From: Linnemannia elongata
Lineage: Eukaryota; Mortierellomycota; Mortierellomycetes; Mortierellales; Mortierellaceae
DNA length: 64,000 bases
Direction: 5' to 3'
NCBI GenBank assembly: GCA_036320915.1
Contig: JAXBDG010000001.1
Location: 496,001-560,000 of the forward strand
Shown: one piece after another, positions 61,192 through 64,000 of the stretch
How the letters are laid out: the number at the start of each line of letters is the position of its first letter
Numbering within the stretch: the stretch's first letter is position 1
Made by a program: the position numbers and the translations under genes
Notes under the pieces: generated by a model
The model's database searches: none
The model's input: the letters and a program-made list of their open reading frames with translations, nothing else
What the model was told of the DNA's origin: nothing

Positions 61192-61199
61192 TATAAAAA
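61192..61199 (+). promoter_or_regulatory. TATA box of the NmrA-like gene
   Basis: TATAAAAA lies about 80 nt before the ATG at 61274, followed by a CT-rich initiator region. Confidence 0.6.
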
Positions 61200-61273
61200 C
61201 CAGTCTTCTTTTCTTTCTTTCCCTCCTATAGTCATACCCTTACAAACCCCCCACAACACATAAAAAAACCAAC

Positions 61274-62419
61274 ATGTCCACCATCCAGTCTGCTATGTCG
61301 CACAAACTGCCCTCCACCCACACCAAGAAGATCGCCATCACCAACGTCGACTCATGGCTCGGCTACTGCATTGCCATCCACCTGGCCAAGAAGCTCGAGG
61401 AGAAGTGCCCCAAAGTCCAGATCGTCGCTCTGGCCTGCAAAGACAACACTCACGCCAACCTCGACAAGCTCAAGAAGTTCAAGAACGTCCACATCCACAA
61501 GGTCGACTACAACGACGAAAAGTCGCTTGAGAAAGCTATCTCTGATGTCAGCTGTTCCATCCTGATCGCCGAGATGACCGAGCACCGTGTCAAGCACGCC
61601 AAGAACTTCCTCTGTGCCATGAAGAAGGAGAAGGTCAAGGGATGCTTGTTCGTGTCGGTCGCAGGTGCCGGGAATGCGGATCACAACCTGAAGGAAATCA
61701 TGACCTTCCACGAGATCGAGCAGATGGTCGAAGAGCACTGCTCCTGCTACCTGATCCTCCGCAAGAGCATCCTCAATCAGTGCTTCTTCCTCTGGAGCCC
61801 CATCGTCCAGGAGAAGGGGGAGCTCCCCATGTCCTGCACCCCCGAGTGTCATATGGCGCCTCTCGATGCCTGTGACCTGTGCTGTGCGATCGAAACCGTC
61901 GTTGTTGAACACTGCCATGACCACGACAAGGCTGCCGAGAACGAGGATTCGACAGATGACGACCACTCCACCTTTGGAAGTGTACACAAGAACAAGTACA
62001 CTCTCACCGGTCCCCACAAGATCACCGCCCAGGGTCTCGTCCAGGCCATGAGTGAGGAGACTGGCCAGCGCATCCAGTTCAAGCAAGTCTCTCGTGAAGA
62101 ACTCAAGAAGTACTTTGAGTCGCTCAAGAAGCGCGAAGACTGGTCTGAGCTGCTCAACGTCGATCGGTGTCTCGGGATCGTCTCTTTGGAGTCCCTTGTT
62201 ACCGGAGGTGGCCATGAAGAGCACCATCACCACCATGACCACCACCACATGGTCCCCAATGAATCGATGATCAACCTGTTGTTGGATGAGCTCGAGCTTA
62301 TCAAGAAGGGCGAGGCCGGCTTTGTCTCGGGCGATCTGGAGAAGATTATCGGCCACCAGGGCAAGTCTATCCGGGACTTTTTGCACAAGCACAAGGATGA
62401 GTTCCGTCGTCAGGAATAG
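61274..62419 (+). CDS. NmrA-like NAD(P)-binding Rossmann protein, divergent, His/Cys-rich
   Basis: A single exon encodes 381 residues. The layout is that of an atypical short-chain dehydrogenase: beta1-helix (KKIAITNVDSWLGYCIAIHL), a second strand ending in Asp-rich VDYNDEKSLEKAI, then SCSILIAEMTE, GCLFVSVAGAG, the YLILRKSILNQCFF segment and C-terminal helices including AMSEETGQRIQFKQVS. Together these recall NmrA/HSCARG redox-sensor proteins. The glycine-rich TGxxGxxG loop is replaced by TNVDSWLG (23-30), so cofactor binding may be altered or lost. Cys is frequent, including CHDHD (214-218) and an acidic run, and a 12-residue His/Asp cluster lies at 314-325. Codon bias is strong and the TATA box good, pointing to high expression. 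Exact role unknown. A long frame on the other strand is a by-product of codon bias. Confidence 0.75.
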   Translation: MSTIQSAMSHKLPSTHTKKIAITNVDSWLGYCIAIHLAKKLEEKCPKVQIVALACKDNTHANLDKLKKFKNVHIHKVDYNDEKSLEKAISDVSCSILIAEMTEHRVKHAKNFLCAMKKEKVKGCLFVSVAGAGNADHNLKEIMTFHEIEQMVEEHCSCYLILRKSILNQCFFLWSPIVQEKGELPMSCTPECHMAPLDACDLCCAIETVVVEHCHDHDKAAENEDSTDDDHSTFGSVHKNKYTLTGPHKITAQGLVQAMSEETGQRIQFKQVSREELKKYFESLKKREDWSELLNVDRCLGIVSLESLVTGGGHEEHHHHHDHHHMVPNESMINLLLDELELIKKGEAGFVSGDLEKIIGHQGKSIRDFLHKHKDEFRRQE

Positions 62420-64000
62420 GATAATATATCCACACCCACTACTTCTTAGCACGAGAACGACAGAGATCTTGCTGCAGTCAGTTCTGTCCCGGTTCACTAT
62501 AGCATAGTATTCACGCCACTGAAAAATCAAGAATCCCCAAGAATAAACGCAGCTCGGTTGGCTACTACTCTTTTTTTCTTTCGCTTGGATGAAGATCGAA
62601 GTGATGCATAATCGGAGAGATCTTGTGTGATAGTTGTGAGACGCGTCAAAGCATGCACTCTGGTGAAACACACACATACACACTCAACCCCGCACAACAA
62701 TCGACTCCATTTGACACCCAGGAAAAAAGCGAGAACCAACAATGGGTTTCCGACAGTGTAAACACACTGCGTACAAGACGATGTACACTGAAATGTCCAC
62801 TTCTCCACCGTTTTACCATTCTAACATTCATCCCCACTATTTTGTTCGTTGTTCCCTTACCTGGCTTTCCGGCCTTCTAGCCTACAACGAATGGATCGCT
62901 CCTCGCCTCCACTGCCCATCAACTCCAGTCTCTTTTTAATTGTACCTTACATGGTTCTCCGAAGTCTTATTCCCCCTTGTGACACCTACTTCCCCATGCT
63001 ACATTCATAACGTATTTTTTTGTTCCATTTTTTACTCCATTTTTTGTTCCATTTTTTACTCCATTTTTTGCTCCATTTTTTGCTCTCTTTCGCTCCAGCT
63101 CTACCACTCCTTCCACCTTCCCTTTCAATTCCGAACCGGAACAAAAAAAATGGTGGATACCCTTTCCTCTCCTCATCCCCACATTCCCTCATCCCCACAA
63201 CCCATCTTGTTTTTGCTCTCCTTCTGGATCGGATAACCATGCATAGCCGGTTTCCCAGCAAGTCTTTCATCCCCCATCCATACTCACTCAACCCTGTTCA
63301 CCCTCACTCGTTGTCTCGCTTTTGTAAATTGTAGACTATATGCGCATGGAAAGTGGATCCACCTTCCCCGGAAAACGTACAGTATTCTACATCATCTTTT
63401 TTGGCCTTGTCTGTATTGCGGGGAGTGAAGGAGAGGGGTGTATGTGTGCAAACATGGTACTTCCCACAGGTACTGAAGGATGAAAAAGGGTATGCGATTC
63501 AGGAACCTTCTTTTATTCTTCAGCGTTTTGGTGCCCTGCCCTGAAGTGGTTGTCCGTTTTTCGTTGGAAATTTTTATGCGGGGATGTGATCGAGCTGGGC
63601 TGAGAAAAAAAAAATGTGCCCTGAAAGAAAGAACGAATAAGGAGAAGCGAGTGTAGGGTCAAAGGATCAAAGTTGGGACTAAGAGGAAGGACCAATTGAT
63701 CCCGAACTCCTCCACTCCTCGTATACTGTCACTCCCTCTCAACCCTTCTCTCATATCGGGCAAGAAGCGCTCGTGAACGTTTTTTATTTTCGTCAATGGC
63801 ACTCGTACTAGATCAATGCCAAAAGTGAAAATCATTCCCCCGCCAAACGAGCTCCTACGTTTTCTCCCGACTAATACACCATCTACATCTTCATCCTCTT
63901 CTCTTCCTCCTCATATTAGAAAAGAAATAAAAAAAAAAAAGAAGTGAGCATATCTCGTCAGTTTGCTCTATGTATAAGAGGGAGTTCAAAGAAAAAGAAT
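62420..64000. other. Gene-free right end
   Basis: It holds the 3' UTR of the NmrA-like gene, a 12-bp T-rich minisatellite (63022-63081) and C/T-rich sequence. A TATA-like element (ATGTATAAG) near 63970 may serve a gene beyond the window edge. Confidence 0.5.
63022..63081. repeat. 12-bp minisatellite, five units
   Basis: Five units of [GA][TC]TCCATTTTTT alternate between GTTCC, ACTCC and GCTCC forms (63022, 63034, 63046, 63058, 63070). Confidence 0.95.

Larger units (their letters stand above)
60736..61273. other. Divergent promoter region of CMC1-like and NmrA-like genes
   Basis: A 538 bp spacer containing a 28-bp tandem duplication (61063-61118) and a TATA box (61192-61199) for the plus-strand gene. 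Confidence 0.7.

Noticed and set aside
61352..62683. 443-codon open frame on the minus strand opposite the NmrA-like gene
   Set aside because: It mirrors the strongly GC3-biased codons of the sense gene, is rich in Leu/Val/Asp/Gly and shows no domain pattern. The sense frame has a TATA box and a recognisable fold.

Overview
This window is nuclear DNA of a filamentous fungus. Coding regions are split by short GT-AG introns (mostly 80-400 nt). Leaders are pyrimidine-rich, and homopolymer runs up to 44 nt and GA/CT-rich tracts fill the spaces between genes. The gene set combines fungal markers (Zn2Cys6 regulator, twin-CX9C CMC1-like protein) with genes often lost in Ascomycota but kept in early-diverging fungi (LDAH hydrolase, Serinc, a Muted/BLOC1S5-like subunit, UBZ-type polymerase eta). 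My inference is Mucoromycota, most likely Mortierellomycotina; no rRNA or organellar marker is present to confirm this. I see no CRISPR array, rRNA, tRNA or intact transposon.

Layout. 1-5 kb: a small secreted ML-domain lipid-binding protein (+), then about 4.2 kb without an intact gene but with two coding relics. 5-16 kb: three minus-strand genes, namely a poly-Q Zn2Cys6 transcription factor, a PAP2 lipid phosphate phosphatase and a lipid-droplet hydrolase (LDAH). 16-23 kb (+): a large inositol polyphosphate 5-phosphatase and a pinin homologue. 24-30 kb: a Sel1-repeat protein (+) convergent with DNA polymerase eta (-). 31.7-33.6 kb: GAPDH (+). 35-39 kb (-): an unrecognised beta-rich protein whose first intron appears to be 2.7 kb. 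42-47.6 kb (-): two tandem cytochrome P450 paralogues. 48-58 kb: an F-box protein (-), Serinc/TMS1 (+), a class I SAM methyltransferase with an altered NPPY motif (-) and the CCR4 deadenylase (-). 58.8-62.4 kb: a BLOC1S5-like gene (+) convergent with a CMC1-like gene (-), then an NmrA-like Rossmann protein (+). The last 1.6 kb holds no gene I can support.

The genes do not form one pathway. Lipid and membrane biology recurs (ML protein, PAP2 phosphatase, LDAH, inositol phosphatase, Serinc, P450s), but these are ordinary dispersed housekeeping genes. The only clear local duplication is the P450 pair. I found no convincing new multi-gene system. The most unusual points are the PAP2 enzyme lacking the conserved Ser-Arg of motif 3, the NmrA-like protein without its glycine motif but with His/Cys clusters, the giant intron of the unknown beta-rich protein, and the methyltransferase with NHPW in place of NPPY.

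Exon coordinates were derived by hand from splice consensus, reading frame and protein continuity; no alignment or transcript data were available.
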